This document shows, piece after piece, positions 42,298 to 54,388 of a DNA stretch of 64,000 nucleotides. This DNA comes from Mytilus trossulus (lineage: Eukaryota > Mollusca > Bivalvia > Mytilida > Mytilidae). The stretch spans positions 21,243,578 through 21,307,577 of the forward strand of contig NC_086378.1 of assembly GCF_036588685.1 (NCBI RefSeq). The letters run 5' to 3'. The position numbers and the translations under genes were made by a program. The notes beneath the pieces were generated by a model. It was not told where the DNA came from. It saw only the letters and a program-made list of their open reading frames with translations, and did not search any database. Every line of letters starts with the position of its first letter. Positions within the stretch are counted from its first letter, which is position 1.

Positions 42298-42589
42298 AAT
42301 TAATTTATTATAAGATACATTTTAGATTCTTTTTGTATAACTGTATATATATACTACTCATACTTTTCTTAACTTACAAGTTCAATAGCTCAGTATAGCT
42401 GTGCAATAGCTCATCAGTCTTCAACTTTATATCCAATATTTTATCAAATAATCTGGTCATTAAATCACAACATTCTATTGGGGATTCTAGTGCTTGTAGC
42501 CTAGTAAATGCTAGTAGTATTAGCAGTGCAAAATCATTTAGACCTTGTTGCTCTGTTATTTTATGGGTATGTATTTTTGAACCTTTGGA

Positions 42590-43613
42590 TTAAGTTTCTG
42601 TTGCAGCCTTAGTGGTTTGACTTGCCCTTTTCTTTTTAACTTCTACAATGGCCTCTTTAATTGTGATTTTATCACTGTAAGCCTTTTTTAATACCTTTTG
42701 TTTTTCTGTCCTAGTAGGACAGTCTTTGCTATTTGCTGCATGTGCATCTTTGCAGTTTATACATTGCACGGTTTGGGAGGGACACTCATTAATGTCATGT
42801 CCAAGACCACATTTTCTACAGATAACAGCATTTCTGCATTGTTGGTGCATATGACCATATTTTTGACATTTGTAACATTGTATTGGTCTAGGTATAAATG
42901 GTTTGACTTTATACCTTGTAAACCCTATATTTATGTTTTCTACTAATTGTGCAGTGTTGAAGAATATCTTCAAGGTTTTTGATGGTTTTCTTGTTTGCGA
43001 CATAGAGTCATAGTAAGTTAATCTATTGACCTTAGTCACTTTGTAGTCTTTCAACACTCACAAGACTTCTTCTTCTGTCAAGTCTATAGGAGTGTTGTAT
43101 ATGCAACCTATAGATGATTCCTGAGACTTGGGAACAGTACATTTTACTTGCCAATCCCCAAGTCTCTGAGTAGCTAAAATACTTCTAAATTGGTAACTAT
43201 CATTACATTCTATGATGATACCTCTTCTTGTACCGTTTACCCATTTTGGTGTACCATAATCTAGACTCTGTATAAGTCTTTGTATTTTGATTGGGCTTGC
43301 ATAATGACTAAGTATTTTTTAGGTTTAGGGGGTGGGGTTTTAGCATGGACCACGGTTTTCGGTTTGCGTTTCACCGTAGACCTTACTGCTTGGCTATATG
43401 ATATATTAAATGGTAGAGTAGACCCTATCCTCCTTTTTTTGGAAGACTTTTTGAGACAGTATCAAGTGATTCCATATCCGAATCCTGACTAGAAGTCTCT
43501 ACCATTGAGTCACTTGACTCAATTTCAGAGCTAATCTCTTTACCCTTTTTACGGTCGTAATAAACAACATTATCTATAAAGTCATCAACATCAAAACCTT
43601 GACTAAAAGCCAT
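42590..43613 (-). pseudogene. LINE ORF1, gag-like with zinc knuckles, broken
   Basis: The start MAFSQGFDVDDFIDN at 43613 leads into an acidic Ser-rich segment to 43425. A frameshift and further lesions follow to about 43060, where an RRM-like stretch (WVNGTRRGIIIEC, STILATQ-type) is readable in other frames. A TGA at about 43058 precedes the last open part (43057-42590). That part has CYKCQKYGHMHQQC, CRKCGLGHDINEC and CINCKDAHAANSKDC, three CCHC-type knuckles. ORF1 proteins coat the RNA. Confidence 0.82.
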
Positions 43614-43880
43614 GTTTATCTTTTCTTATTTTATTAAGAAAACAATAGATAAACTTTCAGAGTAGGTATATTTGTTATCAACTAATGTATTTACTAAACA
43701 ATGGTGGGAACTTTTATATATGAAAAGTACTCACTATATGTGTGTGTACTTGAAAAAATATCCTAATTAGTACAAATATTAGTTATTGGAACCAAATAAA
43801 GTATTAATTTCTATCTATTAGTATTACATATTAGATATTAAAGATATTAAAGATGAAAATAAACTATACTTATAACAATA

Positions 43881-44096
43881 ACGTTGTTTGTGAACACTGG
43901 TCGGTGATTTCGGAGCTACGAAAAAACACGTCTATTCAACTGGAAACACTTTGCTGTTAACCAAATTCATATAAGAAGAGATTTTATATGAATTTATAGG
44001 GTTAAATATACTTACCACAATCCACCACCACCCCTGGAATAAATTCAGTTTTTTGTTCACTTAATTGAAATTATTCAATTAAACGACAAATTAAAA
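43881..44096. other. Spacer, possible tiny exon on the minus strand
   Basis: On the minus strand, TTTATTCCAG at about 44035-44044 followed by 18 nt and GTAAGTAT could be an 18-nt exon of the immunoglobulin gene, phase 1 at both ends like the Ig exon. This is weak. Confidence 0.2.
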
Positions 44097-44317
44097 CTAA
44101 AGCTAGTGTATGTTACACAGGTGAACTATGACGTAGGTGAGTACATCTCATGGATGTAATTTTTAATCACCTAGTTAATTGCGATGAGAACATGTTGTGA
44201 AATATGTTTGCTTTCACAACATGTTCTCATCGCAATTAACTAGGTGATTAAAAATTACATCCATGAGATGTACTCACCTACGTCATAGTTCACCTGTGTA
44301 ACATACACTAGCTTTAG
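44097..44317. repeat. Perfect palindrome, 106-bp arms, 9-nt loop
   Basis: Arms 44097-44202 and 44212-44317 are exact reverse complements around TATGTTTGC. The left arm's outward sequence (TTAAAACTAAAG side) also matches the sequence beyond the Harbinger-like insertion at 45436 onward. The palindrome was therefore at least about 30 bp longer before the insertion. Confidence 0.93.
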
Positions 44318-45435
44318 GCCGTGTTCACATTGACCTAAACTCGGTGTTGTTTTAGTGTAACTCACACATAAACTAAACATAATTACGTTCCCATTGATAA
44401 AACGCAATGTTTACAAGTAGTTTAAATCAAGTTTTGTCTACATGCAGTCGATAGTCGATGTAGGCCTTGTGTAGGTTCAGTGTACACAAAACTAGACATT
44501 CCGAACTGTAATTTTTTCATTTATATGTAAAAAAGATACGATTTTTATATAAAATTGATACTTATAACACTTATTAATTAAGTTCTTTTCAGAAATATTT
44601 GATTAACTTGATATATTTATTTGTTATAAAAACACTTTACGTAGCCTTATTAACCCCTGTTAAAAACTCATCCATCATCATTGCCGAAAACTAAGAAAAG
44701 GTCTTCCCGAATCGACTGGACGTACACACTGACAGAAATATTTGCCACTGGTCTTTATAATCAAACAACGATTCACTCATAAATGCATTACTGAAAAAGG
44801 GTGAGGATAATTGTTGTTTGTGTAGAATCTCAGATCCGTTAAAATACAATTAGAAATAAAAAAAAAATATCACCCTCTCATTTTGCCAAAAAAAAAACTT
44901 GTAGAAACTACCATTTGACAACAAACAGAAAAGATAGAAATGTAGTGATCCTTAACATCGCAATTCTTTTTCTTTGTCTATAAGCACTCTGATGCAGCCT
45001 ACATTTTTAATGAGTAGTCGAGAAATCTTTAAACTACTGCAAATAATCAAAAATGACTTTCTTAAAGGGGCAACCATTTTACTTTAAAAAATCGATGGTA
45101 CCAATTCAATATTTAACACTATAATGTATAGGGAAACTTTGGATTCAGACTTTTTTTCATTCTAATCATCTGTATAACCCGATTTTTGTTCAACACCCTT
45201 TTTTTAAGTAAAATGGTCGTTCCCTTACTGCTAGAAAAGTTGTTCGAAAATTTGAGTTCGGTTCTACGTAATGAACATTTAAATGCATATAGTTTACAAG
45301 TGTGAACACATCTTATGAACAGTTAACTAAACAAGGTGTAAAGATGTGGACAAATCTTATGTGAAACTAGTGTAGATTACATTAAACCAAATGTAAACAT
45401 GTTTACTGCACACGGCGTTTGGTGTGAACACGGCC
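44317..45435. mobile_element. Harbinger-like MITE, 1.1 kb
   Basis: Terminal inverted repeats are GGCCGTGTTCACA, with TTA duplications at 44314-44316 and 45436-45438. A 3-bp TTA duplication fits the PIF/Harbinger rule (TWA). No transposase is present. Confidence 0.82.
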
Positions 45436-45538
45436 TTAGTTTTAATTTGTTGTTTAATTTGCAATAAATCCAGTATGGCAGTAAATATAGAATACTCACT
45501 AACAATTGTTAGGTTGATTGTAGACACACTTTACTTAC

Positions 45539-45853
45539 TAATAACAGTTAGGGAGATTGAAGTTACAGCACCTACTGTACTAGACAGTGTACACTCATAA
45601 GTTCCTTCATCACTCTTCCTGACATCAGATATACTCAAATGGTATTCTCCTTCACTCCGATTACCTGTGACTGCTAATCTGTTTTTTAAATCTGATGGTA
45701 AGTTTGGATTTATATTTGTCCCACCAACATATTTCAAATCTGGATATTTTTTAAACCAGTCAATTTGTTTTGTCTCAGAAGTATCTCTGTGTGGACATTT
45801 CAACTGTACAGTGGATCCAATAACTCCAGTAACAGCTTCAACTTTAGTAGATC
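45539..45853 (-). CDS. Single immunoglobulin V-type domain exon of a host gene
   Basis: The exon is bounded by AG (45855-45854) and GT (45538-45537), is 315 nt long and has phase 1 at both ends, as usual for Ig-domain exons. Key residues are the B-strand Cys (VQLKCPH), the core Trp (IDWFKKY), a KNRLAVTGNRSEGEYHLSIS strand region and DEGTYEC with the second Cys. GSTKVEAVTGVIGSTVQL begins the domain. It probably belongs to a secreted or membrane Ig-superfamily protein; the rest of the gene is not recognisable in the window. A role in recognition or adhesion is only a family-level guess. Confidence 0.82.
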
Positions 45854-45859
45854 CTGAAA

Positions 45860-48840
45860 AGACACACATGTGTTTTTATTTTATCACAACATAAAAGTAT
45901 CTATTTTTATTTTATCACAACATAGAAAAATCAGAAGTTCAACAAAGAAGTCGAATGTGCAATGAGCTGCTATTTTATAATTCATTGTCAAAATCTCGTT
46001 AGAAGACGGCAGAAACATGTTGCTTTCTTTCATCAATTTTAAATTGTAATAAAATTCAATGATTTGACTCGCGTTCCCCCCTATTTTTTTTTTATTTGAA
46101 ATCCCCCTTTTTTTGGCAAAACAAAATACATTAGAAGAAAATTTCTTTTCCATTTTGAAATTTGAATTACCCCCCCCCCCCTCTTTTTTTCATTTCCCCC
46201 CAAAAAATTCTTTCCCTGAAGATATGGTCATAATCTAAATTCAAATTTCCAATGGAGTTCACAACTATTATTACCCAATCAAATACAGCATGGAAGTCTT
46301 AAAATAAAAAAAAACAAAAAAGGACAATCAAGGGTGCTACAGAGTAGACTAACGTGCCAGGCACTGGTATCCATTATGCATTGACAATTTGCATTAAATT
46401 AGTAGATGGCAGAAAAAAAGCTACACACATTATATCCAAAATTTGAGCTTTTGTTTCACTATAAATGTTGCTTTTTTCAAGGAAATATGATCATTGGGAA
46501 ATCAATGACGTTTTAAATTATATGTAAAGGGTTTCGCGGAACCCTGTGTTCTGCCTGCAATTGTTTTTCAATGTATGAATGTAATGTTGACTTCAAATGT
46601 GATTCCGCTTATCAGTTCAATATAGAATTATTTAACAATTCAAATATTTTCTTTAGATACTTTTCTTTGTTCTGGCCAAGTTTCATAACAATCCATTAGG
46701 GTGTATGAATTCATCATTCATTCATAATAAATTTAAATCACAGACTATGTGTAAATTACAACTCTAAAAAAATGTATCCATCAGAAAAATATTCAAAATG
46801 AATTTGCTACAAACATAATCTATTCATCTTAAAAAAAAACGGCTTCTGCCTTACTTAAAAAAACTTCTTTTGCCGATTTACAAAGTAAATGATGTGTTAT
46901 AAGCTTTGTTTCATCACAGAATGTATCGAATTGTTAACTTTGAAAAAACCAATAGCATTTATCATGTTTATCCGTAAAATACGTAAAATTAAATTAATAT
47001 TTTTCAAAAATGGGTCGCGATAGAGCATTAATTTACAAGAAAGTTTGTCTTTTTTTGTTAATTTTGGTCAGATTTTCGGAATTCTCTGGATTACTCCATT
47101 TAAATGCCTTAACAAATTTTGCCTGGTACCCCCATGTTTTTATAACTCTTTTACATGTAAAATGATTAACTGTCTTCTAAAGTCTTATAAAATATAATTT
47201 TTTTGAGGACTTAAACTAGTCAATGATTAAGTTATGAAAATTCAAGAGAGAATATTTTCCCTCCAAAATTTCAATGGCTTATATCTCGAAAACAAGCACG
47301 GTGACCTATACATTTTTTGTTTTGCTCTTTTGTTTGCTTTATTAATCCCCTATCAATATATGCTAGCGTTTTTAAAATTCAATTATTTCGAAACTGAGAA
47401 GCCAACTCCCATAAGTCGGATGTGAAAAAAGAACAATAAGAAAACACTATTACTGACAACTGCTCAACTGCAGTTGTTCACAATGATAAGATAAAATTAG
47501 CTTACTGGAAATCAATAATCGTGGGTCATTTGATTTGTATAGAAATTTCGTTTAAATTGCAATTTCATATCTATATCAAATGGCATTCCATATTCTATTA
47601 GAATCTTTTTTCTAAACTGTATATCATTGACATTTCAACAAACGATATGTATTGCCTACTTTAAAATAATAAGTGAAAGTGACATAATTTTGAACTTTAA
47701 AATCATTATTATTATAAAATTCAACTATTAGGATAGCTAGCACAGCTAGTACCCCTTGCCTTATTTCTCAGTGTATTTTATTTATGTTGAAAGTAACTTT
47801 TTGAGAAAGAAATCGTGCTTTTCTTCAGATTGCTGTATCAGCTGCTTTACATGTTTATAAACAAAGTATTGTATTAGGCGAGTGTAATATTTGAAAAAGA
47901 CGTCTAGTTAAGGACTTTAATGCACCCACCTAACACACGGCTAATTTTTTTTTAAATGAAAGAATAATGAATTTACTTTGATTTTTGCACGGTCGTCACA
48001 AAATCGTACGGTGCAGTTTTTGTAAAATTGACGTTTATTTCAGAAATTAGTTGAAAATTATAAAATTACGACATATTTTTCAAGCAAAGGAAATTAGTCG
48101 TATCTCTTCTTTTAGACAGAATAATTAAGTGAATTAGATTCTTAAAATAATGAATAACTTACAATATTTACAACTGTAAGTCCGCATGATTTTGCATTAC
48201 TTCTAAATATTTGACATTTTGTACGAAAATTTTCATAATTCTGACCTTTTCGGATCTACAATATTTTTTTTTATTAAATGCTTTTGCACTCTATCCGTTT
48301 TAGAACACACCAAATTACTCATCAGTTATCGTTTTTTCATTTAAGATTAAGACTTTATCTCAACATTACTTAAAATCACGAATTTCTGTAATTTTATGTT
48401 GTTGGGTAAAATCACTATAGTTTCCGGAAGCCCTTATCTATTTCGTTATCGTTTTTTTTACTGACTATATTAGTCGATTTCCGTGTACTAATAGTGATAT
48501 TAGAGTACGATAAATCATATTTAAACGGTTCTATTTCTATCTTTAATTTCAGTGTAGCTTAAATAGATATAAAATCGTCCGAAATTAAGATCAAATCAAA
48601 GTAAAACATAGTTTTTGAGTTCTGTAGAATTCACCCTTTCTAAATAAGGAATCGTATCGGAAAATTGTAGAAAATCTTCCGAGTCGTGTCAATTTTTCAC
48701 AATCCAGTTCACAATGAAACCATTCCTATGCTAAAAAGCAAAAACTATCCATTGATTGAAACAGATATGCATAGTCTGTCAAGTATTTACTACATAGAAA
48801 CTATGTAGTTAAACACTTTAATGAAGATAAAGTTGTGTTG
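45860..48840. other. Non-coding, probably intronic or intergenic
   Basis: The stretch is AT-rich, with a poly-C run (about 46172-46181) and a small piece of the 53.5-kb repeat at about 46530-46560 (TTTCGCGGAACCCTG). At 47880-47950 it has a segment inversely similar to 52650-52720 (CACCCACCTAACACACGGCT). I see no convincing exon. Confidence 0.5.
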
Positions 48841-48845
48841 CCGCA

Positions 48846-49208
48846 GTGGGAAAACGAAAAGATGAAGTTTACAGAAGACTGATCGATGAATATGAAAAAA
48901 ATGGAAACATCTCACTTGAAAATACAAAATATCATAAGAGTTGCTATAAATATTTCAAAAGTAAGCACAACCTATCATCTTCTGTTTTGTTTGTACAAGT
49001 ACAACATGTACCAATTTTACCGACCAGTCTCTTCTCATATACCAACGAAGGCAGTAGATCTACTACTCATTCTGATTTGTCTGTTTGTATATTTTGCAAA
49101 TGTATAAAGCCTATAAGCAAGTTACACAACTTCATAAGGTATCCTCTGAGGAGCAAACTCAAGTCTGTATTGAGTGTTACTACATATACAATGTATCTCC
49201 TACAATGA
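48846..49208 (+). pseudogene. Fragment with YHKSCYKYF and CIFC motifs, unrecognised family
   Basis: This open stretch of 121 codons has YHKSCYKYFKSK and later SVCIFCKCIKPISKLHNF, suggesting a Cys/His zinc-binding protein. I recall similar YH..C..F / CIFC segments in repetitive proteins of cnidarians and molluscs but cannot name the family. A splice-like CAG precedes it. Related-looking coding continues in broken frames to about 49500 (DDVPVHKEVFW), with several stops. It is probably a decayed transposon or retrogene, not a live gene. Confidence 0.45.
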
Positions 49209-49611
49209 TCTGATTTACAAAATAACTCATGATAATTTTACTATTAAATGTTTAGAGTTTACCATCGAGCTTCAACTGCATCGCTAAATATTTGCCATAC
49301 AAAATTTGAAATCAGCAAGTAAAGAGCTATCTAATTCTGAACATAAAACAGCTTTTACTAACATTTTGAAGATTAAAGATGACGTGCCTGTACACAAGGA
49401 AGTATTTTGGTTAACAACTTCAATTATTTGATCAGTAAACCGGGCTTAATTTCTGCCCGAGGATCGCCGCTGAGAAAACTATACAACATATTATCAGCTT
49501 CAACAAAAACTTAAAGTATATGGTCAATTTATAGTTACATGTATACAGCACCAACAAGGCCAAGGTACATCCAATATTGTATACAGTAGCTCTATAATTT
49601 TGTCTTGTTCC
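49209..49611. other. Decayed continuation of the zinc-motif fragment
   Basis: Broken coding-like stretches only. Confidence 0.35.
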
Positions 49612-49985
49612 GTAATGACAGAAAATTACTCGTTTAAAAGAGGGACGAAAGATACCAAAGGGACAGTCAAACTCATAAATCTAAAACAAACTGACAACGC
49701 CATGGCTAAAAATGAAAAAGACAAACAGAAAAACAATCGTACACATGACACAACATAGAAAACTAAAGAATAAACAACACGAACCCCACCAAAAACTAGG
49801 GGTGATCTCAGGTGCTCCGGAAGGGTAAGCAGATCCTGCTCCACATGCGGCACCCGTCGTGTTGCTTATGTGATTACAAATCCGGTAAATAGTATAATTC
49901 GGTAGGTCAAATTCATGAAAGGGAAGGGGATTGTAGTAACGACGTGAGGAACATATCCGATATCATTTGTGAAATGGTTATTCCA
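49612..49985. repeat. Dispersed repeat typical of mussels
   Basis: It contains AAAGGGACAGTCAAACTC, ACCCCACCAAAAACTAGGGG and GATCCTGCTCCACATG. I recall this as one of the most abundant mussel repeats. The minus-strand open frame at 49626-49853 is a by-product. Confidence 0.75.
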
Positions 49986-50336
49986 TAACTATTCCATATT
50001 CCATTCCATAATTAAAATGACTGTGATATAAAGTCTGTAAAATTTAAGGATCTGAGCAGTGACTGCGAAACTGGTTACAAGCACTTTATGCAGCTACTAG
50101 TATTTTACAGAAGCAGATATAGCGTAAAGTTGTAATAAAATCAGATGAATATCCATTATCCAAATTCCTTTCACTGGATTATTCAATTGAAATAATGCCA
50201 CCTGCTTTAAAACATTTCTGTATTGTCTTTTGGATGATGGCGCATCTGCGGCAGTTAATAAAGCGTACGATATTCCTTTTTACAAAGTTCTTAGATGTAT
50301 GGCTTTATTAGAAAGTATATTAACTATAAATTTTTA
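49986..50336. other. Non-coding spacer
   Basis: I recognise nothing in this stretch. Confidence 0.5.
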
Positions 50337-50805
50337 TGCCCCACCTACGATAGAAGAGTGGTATAATGTTTTCTGGTCAGTGCCTCCGTCTGTTCGTTCG
50401 TTCATCCGTCTGTCCGTCCGTTCGTCAAAGTTTTTGGTCAAGGTAGTTTTTGATGAAGTTGAAGTCCAATCAACTTGAAACTTAGTACACATGTTCCTTA
50501 TGATATGATCTTTCTAATTTTAATGCCATATTAAAGTTTTGACCCACAAAAACAGTCCACTGAACATAGAAAATGATAGTGCGAAGTCAGGTTAAAGTTT
50601 TGGTTAAAGTTTTTTGTCAAGGTAGATTTTTTATGAAGTTGAAGTCACATTTACTTGAAACTTAGTACCGATGTTTCCTATGATATGATCTTTCTAATTT
50701 CAATTTCAAATTAAAGTTTGACCCCAATTTCACGGTCCACTGAACATGGAAAATGATAGTGCGAGTGGGGCATCCGTGTACTATGGACACCTTCTTGTTT
50801 TTTTA
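50337..50805. repeat. Dispersed repeat with internal duplication
   Basis: It starts ATGCCCCACCTACGATAG and ends GTGGGGCATCCGTGTACT. The block GTCAAGGTAG to AAATGATAGTGCGA occurs twice, about 170-180 bp apart. It includes a TCCGTC/GTTCG pyrimidine tract. I recall it as common in bivalves. Confidence 0.75.
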
Positions 50806-52649
50806 CTCTTTTTCATTTAGGTTTATTATTACAAATGCACCGTATTTATGGACACACCTTTGATAACTATTAAAAAGTTTGACTGCTCAGGAGATTAGAA
50901 AAATTGAAAATGGGGCATACGTTCTACATGGAATAATTTTTTTCTTGGGATCACAATTTTATCCAAGACCTAACTACAGAAAAATAAAAGTTCTCCGTAT
51001 GACTTTGGTTGGCTAAAAGGCAACATCGGTCCGGTATGATGTCGTCCAACTTTCTACAAGATTTGATCTGTTCACGCATTGGTATAGGTAAAGGGGGAGG
51101 GTTGAAATTTCCAAAAACATGTTTAACCCCGCCGCAATTTTGCGCCTGTCCAAAATCAGAAGCCTTTGTCCTTTCATAGTTATGTATGATTTTTTTATTT
51201 TAATTTCTTGAGTATGTATCGAAGCTTAGTATGCATGACGTCCATTATCATTTAAAACTAGTACATTTCTGTTTAGGGGCCAGCTAAAGGACGCCTCCGG
51301 GTATTGAAGTTTTTTGCTGCATTGATGACCCATTTAGTGGTCTTCAGTCGTTGCCTGCTTTTTGAACGGGTTGGTTTCTCTTTGACAAATTCCTTAAGTC
51401 AATTTCCAATTTTTAATTCAATCTGTATATAGTAGATCTAGTGTCCACTTTGAGCAAAACCTCTTCTGTACTGATATAGCACATGTCAAGGAAGTTGTCT
51501 TTGTATGTATATGTTGACCGATAAGAATGATGAGATTGCAAGTTGAAATGAACCTATAATATTCCGATATCGCAATATTCCGACACCGAACTGGTCCAAC
51601 ATCCCATTGGTCCGACGTTTCGATCATTTAGGTTACACGCTAACGGGATATTAACATAAGAAAGTCAAATAAAAGGTTCAATATTAGGATAACCTATCTT
51701 GTCCTCCGTTTGAAACGGTAAAACAAGATATAAACAAGTAATACTTAGTGCCAAAGTAGCCGAACGTCATTACTAGCGTAATTTAAAAAAAGTACAAACT
51801 ACTTTGTCAAGAGTTGCTTGATTAATTATATATCTCAAGATACACGGCGGCCGACTAAAGTAAAATCAAACACAGTTTGACGTACACTGAGTGATCATAT
51901 TTTCCTTGTGATGTTTTATATTAAAAATTTTAACAATTCTGTTGATATAAATATACTAATAGCACTTTACTCATTTTACTTATGTTAGTTAGTACTCTTA
52001 TCATATCTGATTTTTTTATGTAAATGAAATTGCGGTATGATCCTGCAGACTCAACATTTTGCACTACAATAATAATTTAAAAAATCTGCCATATGGTTGT
52101 CTGATCTTGAAGCGGTTGGCAGGCTTTCAAACTAACAGGAGACCATACGCTTCCTCAATTTTAATGTACAGCTCATCATGGGACTTTTCTAAACAATTAA
52201 AAATACGTCATATGTTATATTTCCCCCTTGCTTAAAATATTTTGTTTCGGATTATTTATATCAAATTTGCATATACATGTATATGTTTGAAAATAGGTGC
52301 AATCAAATGATATGGAGGTGTTTTAAGATTTAGATAATGCAAGGGCGACTACAGATACATTTGTGTGACTTAATGGTTGATTTTCAAAGTCTCCGAGAGA
52401 AAACGTTACGTAACATGTGTTACCGTTAAAACCAACCAAAATTAATTAATATTATGATAGAAATATTTTATCCCAACGGTAATACAGCATTCCTGTATAA
52501 TTGTTTCGTTTTTGCATTTGTTTTGACTCTATTTTTCTACTGGAAGTATCCGTGAATTTAAATTGCACCCAAGACCTTTGACCTCAATTTAAAAATTTCT
52601 TTTGACGACCGCGATATTTAGAAAGTACACATTCTTAGCTTTCCAATGA
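50806..52649. other. Non-coding stretch
   Basis: There is no convincing gene. Short motifs from other repeats occur, such as GAAAATGGGGCATACG at about 50905. Confidence 0.5.
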
Positions 52650-52720
52650 TATATAATATAGCCGTGTGTTAGGTAGGTGCATTAAAAATGTAAATTTGGC
52701 TCTCATATCACTCGCCTATA
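52650..52720. repeat. Segment inverted relative to 47880-47950
   Basis: Reverse complement similarity covers GGCGAGTG, AATGCAC and CACCTAACACACGGCTA. It is one dispersed repeat present twice in opposite orientation, about 4.7 kb apart. Confidence 0.6.
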
Positions 52721-52805
52721 TAGTTTACCTGAATAATTCAATATATATCTACGATATGAGATGAAAGTTGTTAGGATAAATCTTTTGCATTTTACTTAAA
52801 CTTAA

Positions 52806-53373
52806 AGTCATAAGAAACCTCAAGTCAAAAAAAAATAATGCATATGTTTTTTATAACTCAATGGATAGTTTTCATTATAAAACTTATGTACATATACTTT
52901 TTTCTGAAGAAAATTCTTCAATTTATTCATATTTAGAAGAAGTTTACTTATTTGAATTGCTTCCTTCCAGCAAGCAATTCCCCCGACATATTTCCGTATG
53001 CAAGGTGACCTCAGTGTGACCCATCTCGTAAAAATCCGGTGACCACAATACGCATGGATGTCCTTAAAATAAACTATAATCTGTATTTACATGTTATACA
53101 CGTGCTCAATTTCCATGCTTTTTGTTTATTTTTCGTCAATTGTTGACAAACAGGTGACAATCGTTAAACTTCGGCTTTTAAACACGAACTTTAATTACCT
53201 GCCATATTTTCACAACAACACTGACCGTTTGAAAAAAAATTGACGATTATACGAAATTTTCACGAAAAAAATGATAAATTCGAGTACAGAAGACTAAGTT
53301 TATGATGTTTGTATGCGTTGGTTCAAGAATTGGAAGAACATTATTTTTCACCGGTCACTCGTTTCTTATGACT
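52806..53373. mobile_element. MITE with TTAA target duplication, 568 bp
   Basis: Termini AGTCATAAGAAAC are perfectly inverted (13 bp). TTAA flanks it at 52802-52805 and 53374-53377. TTAA duplications are typical of piggyBac and Kolobok elements. No transposase is present. Confidence 0.78.
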
Positions 53374-53519
53374 TTAATGATCAATGGTGATTAAATGTGA
53401 CAAGAAATTGCCATTTGAATATTTAATTCAATTTTGTAAGAAAACATCTCTATAAATTTACTTCTTGTTTGTCTTGATTAGCTAAATTTTGCTCTTGTAA
53501 ATGTAAATATAAAAAAAAT

Positions 53520-54388
53520 TGGAAGGGTTCCGCGGAACCCAGTGTCTCACCTATTTTTTCTGTAAATCGCAGGCTCAACAAAAATGAGGCAAAAAATCAA
53601 TAAAAATATTCCTCTTGATACTGTCCTATGATTGTAAGAAGGTTATGTCCAAGTTTGGTAAAAATCTACGATAGTAAATGAATCTAATAAATGTTTTGAA
53701 AACTTTAACTGCAGAATTTATGTAATGTTAACTGGAAGAAAATCTAAGTCAATTTAAAAGTAACATACAGAAAAAATGGAGTTATCTTTTTACAAAATTT
53801 ACTTCTGGATACTATCTTATGATCATAAATAAGCTTCTGTCAAAGTTTGGTACAAACCCAAGATAGTTTAAGAAAGGTATTTAAATTTTAAAAACTTTTA
53901 CCACAGAGTGAATGTAATGCTTCCCTGCAGAAAAACTATGTCCATTTAAAAGCAAAATACAGAAAAAATGGATTTATTTTTTTATAAAATTTGCTTCTGG
54001 ATACTATCTTATGATCATAAACAAGCTTCTGTCCAAGTTTGGTACAAACCAAGGATAGTTTAAGAAAGTTATTAAAATTCTAAAAACTTTAACCACAGAG
54101 TGAATGTAATGTTTCCCCGCAGAAAAAACTAAGTCCATTTAAAAGTAAAATACAGAAAAAATGGAATTTTATTTTTACAAAATTTACTTCTGGATACTAT
54201 CTTATGATCATAAACAAGCTTCTGTCCAAGTTTGGTAGAAATCCAGTATAGTTTAAGAAAGTTATTAAAACTTCAAAAACTTTAACCACAGAGTGAATAT
54301 TTGTGGACGCCGCCGCCGCCGACGACGACGACGGAATGTAGGATCGCTAAGTCTCGCTTTTTCGACTAAAGTCGAAGGCTCGACAAAA
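53520..54388. repeat. Tandem repeat, four units of about 180-190 bp, with GC-rich tail
   Basis: It starts with the palindrome GGGTTCCGCGGAACCC. Units share CTTCTGGATACTATCTTATG at 53812, 53994 and 54187, plus a diverged first unit near 53608. The tail GCCGCCGCCGACGACGACG is followed by CTCGCTTTTTCGACTAAAG. I recall the tail from mussel repeats. Confidence 0.82.

Larger units (their letters stand above)
38946..43880 (-). mobile_element. LINE with RNase H (I/Nimb-like group), minus strand, decayed and 3' truncated
   Basis: ORF1 with CCHC knuckles, then ORF2 with AP endonuclease, RT and RNase H, is the plan of I-group LINEs. The 5' UTR is probably 43614-43880. The 3' end stops within or just after RNase H at 38946, where a hAT-like end begins. 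No poly(A) or 3' UTR remains. Confidence 0.85.

Noticed and set aside
44012..44044. 18-nt microexon of the Ig gene on the minus strand
   Set aside because: Splice-like borders only; too short to support without transcripts.
49626..49853. 75-codon minus-strand frame
   Set aside because: Contained in an abundant dispersed repeat.
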